Positions 9,053 through 18,727 of a stretch of DNA of 64,000 nucleotides are shown here, piece after piece. A program made the position numbers and the translations under genes. Each line of letters starts with the position of its first letter. Within the stretch, counting starts at the first letter, position 1. Source of the DNA: Leptospira perolatii. Its GTDB lineage: Bacteria > Spirochaetota > Leptospiria > Leptospirales > Leptospiraceae. The stretch lies in contig NZ_NPDZ01000004.1 in assembly GCF_002811875.1 (NCBI RefSeq), positions 268,587 through 332,586 of the forward strand, written 5' to 3'. The notes beneath the pieces are model-generated. The model was not told the origin of the DNA and did not search any database. It worked only from the letters and a program-made list of their open reading frames with translations.

Positions 9053-10065
9053 AGAAACGTCTCCTGTCTCACCGGACTAACCTGAAAATCAAAACTCTTA
9101 GAGTAACCTTGTCGAAACAAATAATAGCCCAACGCGGCAACCATAGCTCCGTTATCCGTGCAGTATATTTTTTTCTTGGGAGAAAAAAACTCCAGGGAAT
9201 TTTCTTCCGAGAATTTGCGTAAACGCGATTGTAATGTGGAATTCGCCAACACACCGCCACCTGCATATACTCTACGTATTCCGGTCTTATTTACCGCTCT
9301 TTTAAGGTTTCTTTCCACCAAATCAAAGGCGGTATTTTGAAAATGATAGCATACTTTCGGAACCGAAATATTGGGCTCCCTTGCCAAAAGATGGGCTACT
9401 GCAGTTTTCAATCCGGAAAAAGAAAAGGCGACTCTATCCGTTTCTAAGTTTCGCAACAACGGAGGTAGGAGGTCCTTTTCCTTAGAAGAAGGCTCGTACA
9501 AGGCAGCCTGAGCCTCGATCGCTGGTCCTCCGGGGTAAGGCAAACCCAAAAGTCCCGCGACTTTATCAAAGGCCTCTCCGAGGGCATCATCCATAGTATC
9601 TCCTACCGTCTGCATGCTCCCGAATTTTTCCATTTTATAGATCGCAGAATTTCCCCCGGAAAGTAAAAGTCCGAGCACTGGAAACAATGGAGGAACTCCT
9701 TCTAAATGAAGCACAGCAAAATGTGCCTGCAAATGACAAAGCGGCACGATAGGAGTTCCATACACTAGGTGAATCGATCTTGCGAGTTGCGCACCTATCA
9801 TCAAAGATCCGGTCAGCCCGGGAGAATTGGTAACCGCTACATAGTCCAATTCCGAAACTTGTATCTTCGATTCGAAAAGAACTTCGCTTAACAACAAATT
9901 AATTTTCTCTAAATGCGCGCGAGACGCGATCTCTGGAACGATTCCTCGAAAAGGTTTATGCAGATCGATCTGACTGAATATCTTGAGCGAAACCAGCTCC
10001 TTTCCGTCTGCTACGATTCCGAGACTGGTCTCGTCGCAGCTGGTTTCGATTCCTAGACCGATCAT
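9049..10065 (-). CDS. tsaD: tRNA N6-adenosine threonylcarbamoyltransferase TsaD
   Basis: 338 residues, the normal length. It transfers the threonylcarbamoyl group to A37 of ANN-decoding tRNAs. The ASKHA fold begins [12 protein letters not shown], the metal-binding His pair is H111 and H115 in CHLQAH, and [13 protein letters not shown] and [12 protein letters not shown] are also present. The C-terminal part carries AGGGVLANS and [15 protein letters not shown]. It lies three bases after ctpA and overlaps pssA, so it belongs to the lexA-ctpA-tsaD-pssA run. Confidence 0.96.
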   Translation of the reverse strand: MIGLGIETSCDETSLGIVADGKELVSLKIFSQIDLHKPFRGIVPEIASRAHLEKINLLLSEVLFESKIQVSELDYVAVTNSPGLTGSLMIGAQLARSIHLVYGTPIVPLCHLQAHFAVLHLEGVPPLFPVLGLLLSGGNSAIYKMEKFGSMQTVGDTMDDALGEAFDKVAGLLGLPYPGGPAIEAQAALYEPSSKEKDLLPPLLRNLETDRVAFSFSGLKTAVAHLLAREPNISVPKVCYHFQNTAFDLVERNLKRAVNKTGIRRVYAGGGVLANSTLQSRLRKFSEENSLEFFSPKKKIYCTDNGAMVAALGYYLFRQGYSKSFDFQVSPVRQETFL

Positions 10066-10068
10066 CTT

Positions 10069-11439
10069 TTATTTTTTTTCGGAAAGTAGTTCCAGAGCTT
10101 TCTTCAATTGAGGATCCAGCTCCAGGTCTGTGATGGTTCTTTCTGATTCTGGTTGGGTCCGATTCTTGAACAGGATTCTGGCAACTTCACTCGTGATTTT
10201 GATCCCGTTTTCCTGCAAAGCCTTCAGGAACATCTGAAAGTTCTGTTCAGTGTATACCGGGTATTTTGCAATCAGTTGGTCTAGAAGTTTTTTCTCGCCC
10301 ATTTTTCTGAGATAAAACCGATCATCTTCCGTAGGCTCAATCGCCTTGACTACTAGATCCGGCAAGATTCCTTTTCCGTGCAAAGAGCGTCCGGAAGGAG
10401 TGTAATATTTCTGTACGGTTAATTTTACTGCTGTTCCGTGAGACAGAGAATATACGTTTTGTACTGAGCCTTTCCCAAAGGAAGTGGTTCCTAAAATTTT
10501 CGCACGCCCATGGTCCTGCAACGCACCTGCAAAAATTTCCGAGGCAGACGCTGATCCTTCGTTGATCAAAACGACTACCGGCACTTTTGTATATTTTGGG
10601 TCCGTAGGCCCCGATTTAAATGTCTCGATTAATTCTCCGCCTCTACCTCTTACGGAAACGATATCCGCGCCTACTGGCAAAAATAATTCGGAAAGTTGTA
10701 TCGCTAAAGGCAAAAGTCCTCCCGGATTCATTCTCAAATCTACAATGAGACCTTCTGCCTTTTTATCCAAAAGCGTCTTCACTTGCTTTTTGAATTCATC
10801 CAGAGTGGATTCCTTTCCCATAAACTGATTCAGCTTAATATATCCCACTTTTTCTTTTTCAAAGTAGGAGGAGCGCACAAACCGGATCTTTATCTTTTCT
10901 CGAACGAGAGTAAACTGCAACGGATCTTTTTGATTTTTTCTTTCGATCTTTATGCTTACGGAAGAGCCGGGTTTTCCGCGCATTAGTTTGATACCTTCAG
11001 TATAACTCAGATTTGCAGTACTTTTTCCGTCGATTTCTATGATTCTGTCTTGCGGCAAAATTCCCGCCCGCATCGCCGGAGTATCGTCCATCGGAGTCAC
11101 TACGATAATCGCGCCTTCTCCGAAAGCTACTTCCATACCGAGGCCCCCGAAACTTCCTTGGGTCTCCTCTTGCATGTGAGTATAATCTTCTAAATCCAAA
11201 AACGCAGAATGAGGATCTCCTAAAGAAGAGATCATTCCTTTGATCGCGCCTAGAAATATTTTTTCTTCGTCTACAGTTTCAACGTATCCATTTTCGATGA
11301 GTCCAAATACTTCGTGAAAGATTTGTAAATATTTTTCACTGGTTTCCGAAACTGCTCTTGCTCGAACCGGCTGGAACACAAGTGCTGTGCTCAGCAGGAT
11401 GACAAGAGTCATCCAAACAAATCTTTCCTTACTTTTCAT
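10069..11439 (-). CDS. ctpA: Carboxyl-terminal processing protease (S41A, PDZ)
   Basis: About 456 residues. A signal or anchor peptide (VWMTLVILLSTALVF) is followed by an S41 N-terminal helix region with GLGDPHSAFL, a PDZ domain (about 95-170, GGLGMEVAF to RAGILPQDRIIEIDG) and the tail-specific protease domain. The Ser-Lys dyad is carried by INEGSASASE and GTTSFGKGSVQ. The enzyme trims C-termini of periplasmic or exported proteins. The ATG at 11439 is preferred over a TTG nine bases upstream. It overlaps the end of the preceding lipoprotein gene by 11 bases. Confidence 0.93.
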   Translation of the reverse strand: MKSKERFVWMTLVILLSTALVFQPVRARAVSETSEKYLQIFHEVFGLIENGYVETVDEEKIFLGAIKGMISSLGDPHSAFLDLEDYTHMQEETQGSFGGLGMEVAFGEGAIIVVTPMDDTPAMRAGILPQDRIIEIDGKSTANLSYTEGIKLMRGKPGSSVSIKIERKNQKDPLQFTLVREKIKIRFVRSSYFEKEKVGYIKLNQFMGKESTLDEFKKQVKTLLDKKAEGLIVDLRMNPGGLLPLAIQLSELFLPVGADIVSVRGRGGELIETFKSGPTDPKYTKVPVVVLINEGSASASEIFAGALQDHGRAKILGTTSFGKGSVQNVYSLSHGTAVKLTVQKYYTPSGRSLHGKGILPDLVVKAIEPTEDDRFYLRKMGEKKLLDQLIAKYPVYTEQNFQMFLKALQENGIKITSEVARILFKNRTQPESERTITDLELDPQLKKALELLSEKK

Positions 11440-11731
11440 CTCTACCAACCATACGAGAATAGACCTTTGGATGGGTTTGCGATAGTTTCTTTAGAGCCTG
11501 CTCTGAATCGAATCTGTATTTTTCACAGACCGCGCGGAACAAGGCCAAATCATCCGGAATCGGTTTCTCCGAATAGGAATTGAGTCGAACCTCGAATCTA
11601 GATTCGGACATTGTACTGAGAACAAGCTTAAGATCTTGGTCGGTAATTTCCTGCTTTAGCGGAGTACAAGAGGAAAGTAAAACTAGAAGAGCGGCCGATG
11701 CAAAAAGGCGAACTGATAAAAAGAATTTCAC
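11429..11731 (-). CDS. Small lipoprotein of unknown function
   Basis: About 100 residues starting at a GTG; an in-frame ATG at 11767 adds 12 residues that do not look like part of a signal peptide. The N-terminus (KFFLSVRLFASAALLVLLSSC) is a lipoprotein signal with the lipid-modified Cys in LLSSC. The mature part is charged and predicted helical, with no known domain. It sits between lexA and ctpA, whose start lies inside its 3' end, so it may work with the protease, though nothing in the sequence proves this. Confidence 0.7.
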   Translation of the reverse strand: MKFFLSVRLFASAALLVLLSSCTPLKQEITDQDLKLVLSTMSESRFEVRLNSYSEKPIPDDLALFRAVCEKYRFDSEQALKKLSQTHPKVYSRMVGRDEK

Positions 11732-11813
11732 TCTAACTGAGGGTCTTTCCAAACAGGGCACTGTCAAGAAAAGAATTCAGTCAGAACACTCATTCAGAAC
11801 CGATCAGACGATT

Positions 11814-12422
11814 CTAATATACTCTGTACAATCCGATTAACTTACCGATGATCGTCGCTTTTTTGGTTCGGATCGGTTTGTATTTTTGATTTCTTGCTTC
11901 CAGTCGAATATGATCTGGTTCTTTGTAGTACACTTTTAGAGTAGCCTCGTCTTCGATCAGAGCGACTACGATCTCTCCATTTCTAGCGATATCTCTTTTT
12001 TGAATGATTGCGATATCCCCATCGTTGATTCCAGCATCTACCATGGAATCACCTTGCACCTTCAACGCGAAGGTCATTCCTTTAGATGCAAGTTCTTCTG
12101 TAACCGGAATATAGCCTTCTATATTTTCTTCCGCAAGGATGGGAAGTCCGGCAGCCACTCTTCCGATCAACGGAATGCTAGGTGTAGGAACCGGGAGACT
12201 TTCAAAAGGACTCTGTCGTACTAACTCAATCGCTCTGGATTGGTTTTTGGAAGTTTTGATATAACCTTTCTTTTCGATCGCCTTGAGATGGTCATAAGCA
12301 CCTTTTGCAGTGATCCCAAATTCTTCGCCGATTTCTCGGATTGTAGGCGGAAAGCCCCTTTCTTTAATGATATTTGTGATAAACTGCAGAACTGAAGTTT
12401 GCTTTTCGGTCAAGTCCTTCAT
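11814..12422 (-). CDS. lexA: SOS repressor LexA
   Basis: 202 residues from the ATG at 12422. The winged-helix DNA-binding domain (about 1-65) contains GFPPTIREIGEEFGITAKGAYDHL. The autocleavage site is A91-G92 in GRVAAGLPIL. The catalytic pair is S126 (GDSMVDAGI) and K163 (EDEATLKVY). It represses DNA-damage genes until RecA filaments trigger self-cleavage. A TTG nine bases upstream is a less likely start. A possible promoter, TTGCAC with 16 bases to TATTTT, lies just upstream, between mddA and lexA. I did not find a clear operator in that short gap. Confidence 0.95.
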   Translation of the reverse strand: MKDLTEKQTSVLQFITNIIKERGFPPTIREIGEEFGITAKGAYDHLKAIEKKGYIKTSKNQSRAIELVRQSPFESLPVPTPSIPLIGRVAAGLPILAEENIEGYIPVTEELASKGMTFALKVQGDSMVDAGINDGDIAIIQKRDIARNGEIVVALIEDEATLKVYYKEPDHIRLEARNQKYKPIRTKKATIIGKLIGLYRVY

Positions 12423-12469
12423 GCTTAACAAAATATTAGTGAATAAATGTAGTGCAAGTACTTTTCTGG

Positions 12470-13216
12470 TTATTCGAAGATTTTCGGAAAGAATTTACCG
12501 ATTTTTGTTTGGGCAGTCTTGTATTCGGATCCGAATTCTTTTAACAAATCCTTTTCTTCAAAATAAGTTCCAATCCAAATGTACACCGTAATCACGATCG
12601 AAAACAAAAAGTGTCCCGCACTCATATCAGAAACCATCCAAATTCCCAATAAAAATCCGGTCATCATAGGATGACGAACATATTTATACAAAAAAGGATT
12701 CTTATATTCTGTTTTTTGAATATTCTGTCCCTTAAAGTTCGCCCAAGTCTGTTTGAGCCCAAAGAGTTCAAAATGATCGATTTGAAATGTGGAAAAAATT
12801 GCCAAACCCCATCCAAACAAGTTCAGGCACAAAACAACCCATCTCAGCCACATGGTTTCTACATTGATACTCCACACCAAGTAAGGGATCGGTTGCCAAA
12901 AGCGAAATAACAGCCATAAAGCTATAACAGAAAATACTAAATAAGTACTTCTCTCTGCGGCGCTCGGAATCCATCTAGTAATGATTTTCTTAGCCCGGGC
13001 CCTAGCCATCAAGCTATGCTGAAGTCCAAACAGAAGCAATAGGCCTAGATCGAATACGACTCCATAGACCCAACTTGTCTGCGGACCTTCATCGACCGAA
13101 TAAGGAAAGTAAGGCAAATTGTCCGCAAAACCGAGCAACAGCACAGAAATGATCAGCGTGCAAAAGTAAGCCAAAACAGCATACATAAGAACGAAAAATC
13201 TTTTCATAAAATTCAC
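12470..13216 (-). CDS. mddA: Methanethiol S-methyltransferase-like membrane protein (NnrU/ICMT superfamily)
   Basis: About 248 residues with five or six membrane segments. Motifs match MddA-type enzymes: LLLFGLQHSLMAR, IPSAAERSTYLVFSV, and the C-terminal SAM-binding part KYVRHPMMTGFLLGIW and YFEEKDLLKEFG. MddA methylates methanethiol to dimethyl sulfide; related proteins methylate other small thiols or isoprenylcysteine. The start is GTG at 13216 or ATG at 13207. It lies directly behind an efflux adaptor gene, and an export or detoxification link is possible but unproven. The symbol is by similarity. Confidence 0.7.
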   Translation of the reverse strand: MNFMKRFFVLMYAVLAYFCTLIISVLLLGFADNLPYFPYSVDEGPQTSWVYGVVFDLGLLLLFGLQHSLMARARAKKIITRWIPSAAERSTYLVFSVIALWLLFRFWQPIPYLVWSINVETMWLRWVVLCLNLFGWGLAIFSTFQIDHFELFGLKQTWANFKGQNIQKTEYKNPFLYKYVRHPMMTGFLLGIWMVSDMSAGHFLFSIVITVYIWIGTYFEEKDLLKEFGSEYKTAQTKIGKFFPKIFE

Positions 13217-13217
13217 A

Positions 13218-14393
13218 TTACAGTTTTAAATATTCACTTTTTAGAATAAAAGAGCCCCTGGAAACTACTTCGCTTCCTTCTCCTACCCCACCCAAAATAA
13301 TTACGTCTTCTCCGACCGTATCACCCGTGATTACGTCTACCGCTTCGAAAGAATTTCCTTCTTTATGAATAAATACGACTGTCCTCCCTTCGATTTCATG
13401 AACTGCTTCGAGCGGGAGCATTTTCTTTTTTACATCTCCCTTGCTAACAACCAAACCGTTCACCTTTGCGGTCACTGTCTGGCCTGGCTTCAGCCTTCCT
13501 CCCTTGTTAGAAACCATGATCCGAATTTTTGCAGTACGTTTCACTGAGTCTAGGACGGCGCCTACATAAGCGACTCTTCCTTGGATGGTATGAGTTCCTT
13601 CCGCGCCCAGTGGGTAAATCGTAGATTGCGCCCCTTCTCTCACCGAACCCAGATCCTTTTCGTAGACGTCCAAAAGCACCCAAAGATTGTTTAAGTTTGC
13701 GATGGTAAAAAGTTCCTCATTGCGAGTAACTTGTTGACCTAGTACGGCTTTCCTTTCCGTAACTTCTCCATTGATCGGGCTGCGTAGTACCAAATTTGCA
13801 GAAACATAGACTCCCTTTTCAATCCCATCGATTTCCGAAGGAGTTAGACCGTAATTCTCTAGTTTGATTTTTGTGGTCTCGGCCTCCGTTCTGGCTGTCT
13901 TGTACTGCATCATCGCCAACTCGTATTCCTTGGCGGAAGTTACTTTCATTTCAAAAAGTTCCTTTGCTCTGTCGGCTTGCAGTTTTAGAGCCTCTAAGGA
14001 AGCTCTGGATTTTACATAGGCAGCTTCTACTTCTCCTAGTTGCACCGAAGACAGAATTGCCAATGGTGAACCCTGGCTTACTCTATCCCCTTCTCTCACG
14101 AGCACTTTTTTGATCCGAGCTTCTACTGTTGATCCTACCTTTGCCATGCTTTCCGGATCGTAGGTGATACGTCCAGGCAACGCAAGTTCTTCGAATTCGG
14201 AAGCTTCCTTTAGAGTGACAAATGTAAGTGGATGCCTCTTGAGCACATCCTCCGGAACCGTAAAAAAATTTTTGCTTACCTCGATGTCCTTTTTATCACT
14301 CTTCTTTTTGGTAAATTGTTTGTACCCGTAAAGGGAGACACCGATCAAAGTTAGAGCGATGATGATTTTATATTTCTGAAGAATTGCCATCAT
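13218..14393 (-). CDS. Efflux periplasmic adaptor (membrane fusion protein, CzcB-like)
   Basis: 391 residues. An N-terminal anchor (IIIALTLIGVSLYGY) is followed by a beta-barrel and lipoyl domain (LPGRITYDPE, VLVREGDRVSQGSPLAIL), a helical hairpin (about 120-190) and a second lipoyl half (RSPINGEVTERKAVLGQQV), then a C-terminal membrane-proximal domain. The layout is that of RND-pump adaptors, which bridge an inner-membrane pump and an outer-membrane channel. The start overlaps the channel gene stop as ATGA. No pump gene lies next to this pair. Confidence 0.88.
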   Translation of the reverse strand: MMAILQKYKIIIALTLIGVSLYGYKQFTKKKSDKKDIEVSKNFFTVPEDVLKRHPLTFVTLKEASEFEELALPGRITYDPESMAKVGSTVEARIKKVLVREGDRVSQGSPLAILSSVQLGEVEAAYVKSRASLEALKLQADRAKELFEMKVTSAKEYELAMMQYKTARTEAETTKIKLENYGLTPSEIDGIEKGVYVSANLVLRSPINGEVTERKAVLGQQVTRNEELFTIANLNNLWVLLDVYEKDLGSVREGAQSTIYPLGAEGTHTIQGRVAYVGAVLDSVKRTAKIRIMVSNKGGRLKPGQTVTAKVNGLVVSKGDVKKKMLPLEAVHEIEGRTVVFIHKEGNSFEAVDVITGDTVGEDVIILGGVGEGSEVVSRGSFILKSEYLKL

Positions 14394-15847
14394 TGCGAGC
14401 CATCCACTTTGCTAGGATTCATAGATTTTGTATCGGCGATCTTTCCGATAGCAGCTTTATAAACTTCGACTGCGTTAAAATAGAGATAGAGTAAATCGTA
14501 ATATTCGCGAAGGATTGTGAGGTAATTTTTTTCTGCTTGGAGGAAGGTTACTTGATCGGAGGCGCCACGGACATATGCGATTCTGGACTTCTCTTCCAGC
14601 TGTTTGTTTTTTTCCAAAAGATTGATTCGCTCGTATTTGGTTAGCAATTCTTCTCTGGAAAGTAGTTCCTTTCTGGCGGCTTCGATTTCGGCGTTCACTT
14701 CTTGCTTTTTGGCTTCGAGAGCTAATTCGAATTTCCTATATTCTTCCCTGGCGGAGATTACCTTTCCTTGGCCTCTGTCATTTAGCGGAATCGGTATGGT
14801 GGCGAATAAACCTCCATAGTTTTCTCCTCCTTTTACCCTCCATTCTCCGCCGATCTGAAGCCAACCCAAGGCCTCTTTTCTTTGCAACTCTATGTTCATC
14901 TTCTTTTCTTGAAGTCGTTGCTCCAAGGCGGCCACATCGGGTCTATCTACCGAAGGAAATTTATCTTTTAGGAAAAGTCCGAGTACTTCCAAAGGCTTGA
15001 ATTTCATTACATCGGCTTTAAAAGCAAATGTACCTTGGCTCTCGGTAACTCCACTCAAAATCCGAAGGTCCTTTTCTATGACCTGGCGTCTGACCATCGC
15101 GTCACGGTAGAATTTCTCTACCTGAATTCTTTCTAATTCCAGTCTTTCGAATTCCAAAGGAGAAATATCTCCCTTTTGAACTCTGAACTTTGTAAGTTCC
15201 AAAAGATCGCTATAGTTTTCATAGAATTCTTTGTTATTATCCACAAGCAGAGTCAGAAATACGTAAGCCCAGTAATTTTGTCTGAGCCTAAGCCTGAACT
15301 GCCTGTCGAAATTTTTGAAATCGGATAAGGACGCTTCGAAGGATTTTTTCGCGACCTTGCTACGAAGAGGAACCACACCGTACACATCCAAATCTTGGTA
15401 AAGAGCCGGCGCGTTTTCTGGGCTTCCCCCTTGTAGGTCTCGGTTTCCACCAATAAACTGTTGTTGAAACTGGAATACTGGATTTCGGTACAGGGAAGCC
15501 GTGATTACTTTTCCTCTCTCGATTCCCATATTCTGCTTTTCTGCAAGATAGAGTGGATTGTTGGAAACTGCGTATTCGGTCAGGTACTCCAAATCCCAAT
15601 CAATCAAGCGAGGCCCACTTTCAGGATCCTTTACTAGAGGTTCCGGCGGACCGATTTGACTTGCGGAAAGCGACTTTGCTTCCGACTTTGTCAGGTTAGA
15701 ATTTGTTTTTTTATCTTCGGCGAGGTTTTCAAAAGGAATCGTCTCGCTGTACACCATTGTGTCAAAGGGTGAAAAACAGATCCCAAAAAATAGTCCAAGC
15801 GCAGGGAACCAAGAGCATACTTTGCTCTTTCTAAGGTAAGTTTCCAT
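14390..15847 (-). CDS. Outer-membrane efflux channel (TolC/CzcC family)
   Basis: About 485 residues from the ATG at 15847, chosen because it places a signal peptide (SWFPALGLFFGICFS) at the N-terminus; a start at 15892 is also open. Two OEP repeats are visible, each beginning with long coiled helices; LTEYAVSNNPLYLAEKQN and RPDVAALEQRLQEKKMNI mark equivalent positions. The protein would form a trimeric outer-membrane tunnel for the adaptor encoded next to it. The absence of an RND pump between or behind them is unusual. Confidence 0.88.
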   Translation of the reverse strand: METYLRKSKVCSWFPALGLFFGICFSPFDTMVYSETIPFENLAEDKKTNSNLTKSEAKSLSASQIGPPEPLVKDPESGPRLIDWDLEYLTEYAVSNNPLYLAEKQNMGIERGKVITASLYRNPVFQFQQQFIGGNRDLQGGSPENAPALYQDLDVYGVVPLRSKVAKKSFEASLSDFKNFDRQFRLRLRQNYWAYVFLTLLVDNNKEFYENYSDLLELTKFRVQKGDISPLEFERLELERIQVEKFYRDAMVRRQVIEKDLRILSGVTESQGTFAFKADVMKFKPLEVLGLFLKDKFPSVDRPDVAALEQRLQEKKMNIELQRKEALGWLQIGGEWRVKGGENYGGLFATIPIPLNDRGQGKVISAREEYRKFELALEAKKQEVNAEIEAARKELLSREELLTKYERINLLEKNKQLEEKSRIAYVRGASDQVTFLQAEKNYLTILREYYDLLYLYFNAVEVYKAAIGKIADTKSMNPSKVDGSQ

Positions 15848-15970
15848 CGGTTGGTTATAAGACCGTTTCAATTTACAAAGTTCCCAACCCATTTACGTAT
15901 CCGGTCACCTAATCGCAAGAATGTTTATTAATGAAACTAGTAAGAGTGAATTTTGATCTATAAATAGCAA

Positions 15971-16558
15971 CTAAAAGAGACGAATTAGGACCCATTTAGA
16001 GCCGATTTTCACAAAGTAAGGATTGATCAATTCGGACTCTAACTTCTTATTTTCCAGAAATCGAAGCTTCACCTCGCAGGACAAAGGACCTTCGTAATAA
16101 AAATCAGCTTCAATTCCTCCTGAAGCAAGGAAGAGTTCTCTCACAGTTCGGACCTCTTTTTTGCCCTTTTGCTTTTGAAGCAGCTCGTTTTCAAAGAAGT
16201 AGATCTGAAAGTAGTTTTGGTCTTTTAACAATTCAGAGCGAAGTTGCTCCTTGGTCCACTGACCTTTTACATCGATAAATAAGCCTTCTTTTTCAGAGAC
16301 TAATTCTGGCAAAAAGTCCAAGTTTTTAGAAATCGTTCCGGCTACGAGTCGATTCATGATCTGGAGTATTTCCTGAGAATCCTGTTTGTGTTCTCCGGTG
16401 TGACCTACTAGAAAGGACTTTCCCATTACAACCGGAATCTGCCTAGAAGTCTGGGACCTAACTTCGGACGCACTCGAACAGTCGATTAGAAAAACAGAAT
16501 AGAGTAAGAGTGCAAGAAACCGCAGAGTACTTTCAAAAATTCTAATTAAATCGGACAA
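15971..16558 (-). CDS. Lipoprotein of unknown function
   Basis: 195 residues. The signal peptide FLALLLYSVFLIDC ends in a spirochaete-type lipobox (LIDC). The mature protein has LQIMNRLVAGTISKNL, LVSEKEGLFIDVKGQWTKEQ and a beta-rich C-terminal half ending VKIGSKWVLIRLF, somewhat like an NTF2-type or SnoaL-like fold, but no family can be named. It follows the TPR/Mrr-like gene by 10 bases on the same strand, so they are likely cotranscribed. Confidence 0.7.
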   Translation of the reverse strand: MSDLIRIFESTLRFLALLLYSVFLIDCSSASEVRSQTSRQIPVVMGKSFLVGHTGEHKQDSQEILQIMNRLVAGTISKNLDFLPELVSEKEGLFIDVKGQWTKEQLRSELLKDQNYFQIYFFENELLQKQKGKKEVRTVRELFLASGGIEADFYYEGPLSCEVKLRFLENKKLESELINPYFVKIGSKWVLIRLF

Positions 16559-16568
16559 AACGGTCCCC

Positions 16569-18158
16569 TTAGCCTTGCATTTTCAAAGCTTTTTTGAGCA
16601 AATCCTCGAGATCTCTTCCGCAGAGTACAGAAATTCTACTTTGGTTCTCTGCGAGAAATCTTTTTCCGCCTTCCGTAAAATCGGCGTCCCCGATCACGAA
16701 TGCTTTATCCAAACCCAAGTCCTTGACTTGGCTGAGGGTATCCCTTAGGAAAATATCAGACATTTTAGCGTCCTTCCATTTTCTGAATTTGAATAGGGCT
16801 CTGGTTTCTTTGTCTGTCTTATTCAGACCCATCAAATTCAATCCCTCTCCCTCTTTATTCGGCACTTCTCTACTCACTGTATAATTCAAGGCCATCACGA
16901 CCTTTACACAAAGATTCTTAAAATCCACACCTTTCAAGGTTCTGTAATGATCGGTTGCGCTAATTCCGATTCGGTTCATCTCTGCGACGATCTTGTTTCC
17001 TTCCTCGTCGACGATTCCCTTAATATAGAAAGACTTGGAAGACTTTAATCCAGACAGCTCGTAGTAGCGATCCAGAGGAAATAATTCGAAAAACAGCTTA
17101 CTGATTTCGTCCTCGGGGGTGAACCCGCTCTTGGAAGGTTTGCCTGCTTCTAGTCTTTTAGTCTCTACTTGAAACTTGTAATTCGCAAGTTCCATAATAC
17201 GGATATCATCTACTCGTTCCGATTCCGCCTCGATCAAGTGTTCGCTGGCTTCTTCCAATCTTCCCATTTTGACTGCTATTAAGGCAAAATGAAAATCGGA
17301 ATCGATCAATTCCTGCTTCCATCCATTACTTCGGGCAATCTCCATGCAGAGTCTAGCATGCTTTAGGGCTTCATTCCAATTTTGTAATTGGATCCATTCC
17401 ACCATCATGAATTGGAAAATTGTATAGTGAACATATTCGTCGGTCAAAATGTCCGCTACAGAATTTGCGATTTTGATCGCTTCTTCATGTTCCCCACTTC
17501 TCGCGAGGGAAAGAGCGTACAAGAATCCGGCGACAGAAGAACTAGGCTCCATTTCAAACGCAGTATGGAAATAGGGTTTAGGATCTCCTTTTCGCAGAGT
17601 CCCTGCGAGCACACCCTTCGCAATTTGCACGGAAGTCATTTTTACTCTTTCGTCAGGGACCCTAGACAAGAACCGATCTGCGATTCCGAATTCCTTTTGT
17701 CCGAGCGCCATGAAGGCGATTCGTATATTTGCTTCCACATTTTCAGGATCCACAGAGAGAGAATCCAAATAATGGAAAACAGATTCCTCATATAAATCTT
17801 GTTGGTAATAAATATCTGCTAGCCGATTCGAAACGGAAACTTCTGTAATCTCTTTGTCGAAGCTGCCTATTTTTTTGATTTTTTCCAAATGCCTGGCTTC
17901 GTTTGTATAATCCCCTTCCATGGCATAAATTTTCGCCATTATGAAATGTGCTCGCACATTGGATGGGCTTGAATCCAAAATATCCCGGATCAGGATTCTG
18001 GCATCGGTGTAATTCCCCATTGCCGCGAGCGCCAAGGCTTTCTCGAAAGAATCTTTCTTGGACTGGATCAGGAAAGAGCCAGCCGCGACTATCAAGATGA
18101 TTCCTGCAGCAATTAAGATAAAAAAGATCATGTTCCGGATTTTCCCGCTAGATTCCAA
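16569..18158 (-). CDS. Membrane-anchored TPR protein with degenerate Mrr-like domain
   Basis: 529 residues from a TTG at 18158; an ATG at 18131 is equally possible. A single membrane helix ([21 protein letters not shown]) precedes TPR repeats over about 35-330. The C-terminal 115 residues resemble the Mrr_cat restriction-endonuclease fold: [20 protein letters not shown], then [14 protein letters not shown], then [22 protein letters not shown] and a final [11 protein letters not shown]. The catalytic pattern D...QxK is not kept (QxK is replaced around LFKF), so a nuclease activity is doubtful. The protein may use this fold for binding only. Confidence 0.7.
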   Translation of the reverse strand: MESSGKIRNMIFFILIAAGIILIVAAGSFLIQSKKDSFEKALALAAMGNYTDARILIRDILDSSPSNVRAHFIMAKIYAMEGDYTNEARHLEKIKKIGSFDKEITEVSVSNRLADIYYQQDLYEESVFHYLDSLSVDPENVEANIRIAFMALGQKEFGIADRFLSRVPDERVKMTSVQIAKGVLAGTLRKGDPKPYFHTAFEMEPSSSVAGFLYALSLARSGEHEEAIKIANSVADILTDEYVHYTIFQFMMVEWIQLQNWNEALKHARLCMEIARSNGWKQELIDSDFHFALIAVKMGRLEEASEHLIEAESERVDDIRIMELANYKFQVETKRLEAGKPSKSGFTPEDEISKLFFELFPLDRYYELSGLKSSKSFYIKGIVDEEGNKIVAEMNRIGISATDHYRTLKGVDFKNLCVKVVMALNYTVSREVPNKEGEGLNLMGLNKTDKETRALFKFRKWKDAKMSDIFLRDTLSQVKDLGLDKAFVIGDADFTEGGKRFLAENQSRISVLCGRDLEDLLKKALKMQG

Positions 18159-18202
18159 ATAATTGTTGGATAAAATTAAACCTTATCAGTACTCTACCCC
18201 CG

Positions 18203-18727
18203 ATGGGAAGAATCACCTATCTTCGATTCGCATTTTCCCTTTTTTTTCGGGACACAATTACCAGTACCGTCCACGTCGTCTTCTCCTTGTTTTTCGCTTA
18301 TTGCGTAATTCTAGGCACCTACTCGGTACGGATCCAAAAAGCGCCGACTGACCTTTCTAGTATCGATCTGTTTCGGAATTCTCCCTACTTGGTTTTGATC
18401 GTTTCTGGGGCAGCTTTGGTTTTTATGGCGATTGTTAAGATCACTGGTCGGGCAAGCGATACCGGAATCATGATGGCTGTGGGTGGAAATCGAACCGGCT
18501 GTGTGCGATTGCAGCTTTCCGAACTTTGGATTTTACACACCCTAGGCTTCCTGCTCGCGGCAACCGTGAGCATACTCTTACCCCCGGGAAATCCGGAGAC
18601 AGTCTCCATTCTGGATACACTCTATGCCTATCTTCTCGAATTAACTTTGCTCGGTACCTCCGGAGCAATTGTGGCTTATATTCACACTTTAGTCGATCCT
18701 TACCGATCCATTAGGAGCGGCAAATGA
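18203..18727 (+). CDS. Minimal FtsX-like ABC transporter permease
   Basis: 174 residues, far shorter than the 300-400 or more of FtsX, LolC or MacB. Four hydrophobic segments are visible (about 22-45, 63-83, 113-133, 140-165). The cytoplasmic loop [20 protein letters not shown] corresponds to the coupling region of FtsX-family permeases, and the end [12 protein letters not shown] is also typical. The large periplasmic domain normally found between segments 1 and 2 is reduced to about 20 residues. Its stop overlaps the ATPase start as ATGA, which supports a working transporter pair. The ATG lacks a clear ribosome-binding site. Confidence 0.7.
   Translation: MGRITYLRFAFSLFFRDTITSTVHVVFSLFFAYCVILGTYSVRIQKAPTDLSSIDLFRNSPYLVLIVSGAALVFMAIVKITGRASDTGIMMAVGGNRTGCVRLQLSELWILHTLGFLLAATVSILLPPGNPETVSILDTLYAYLLELTLLGTSGAIVAYIHTLVDPYRSIRSGK

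Noticed and set aside
10484..10828. 114-codon plus-strand frame
   Set aside because: Antisense to the conserved protease core of ctpA.
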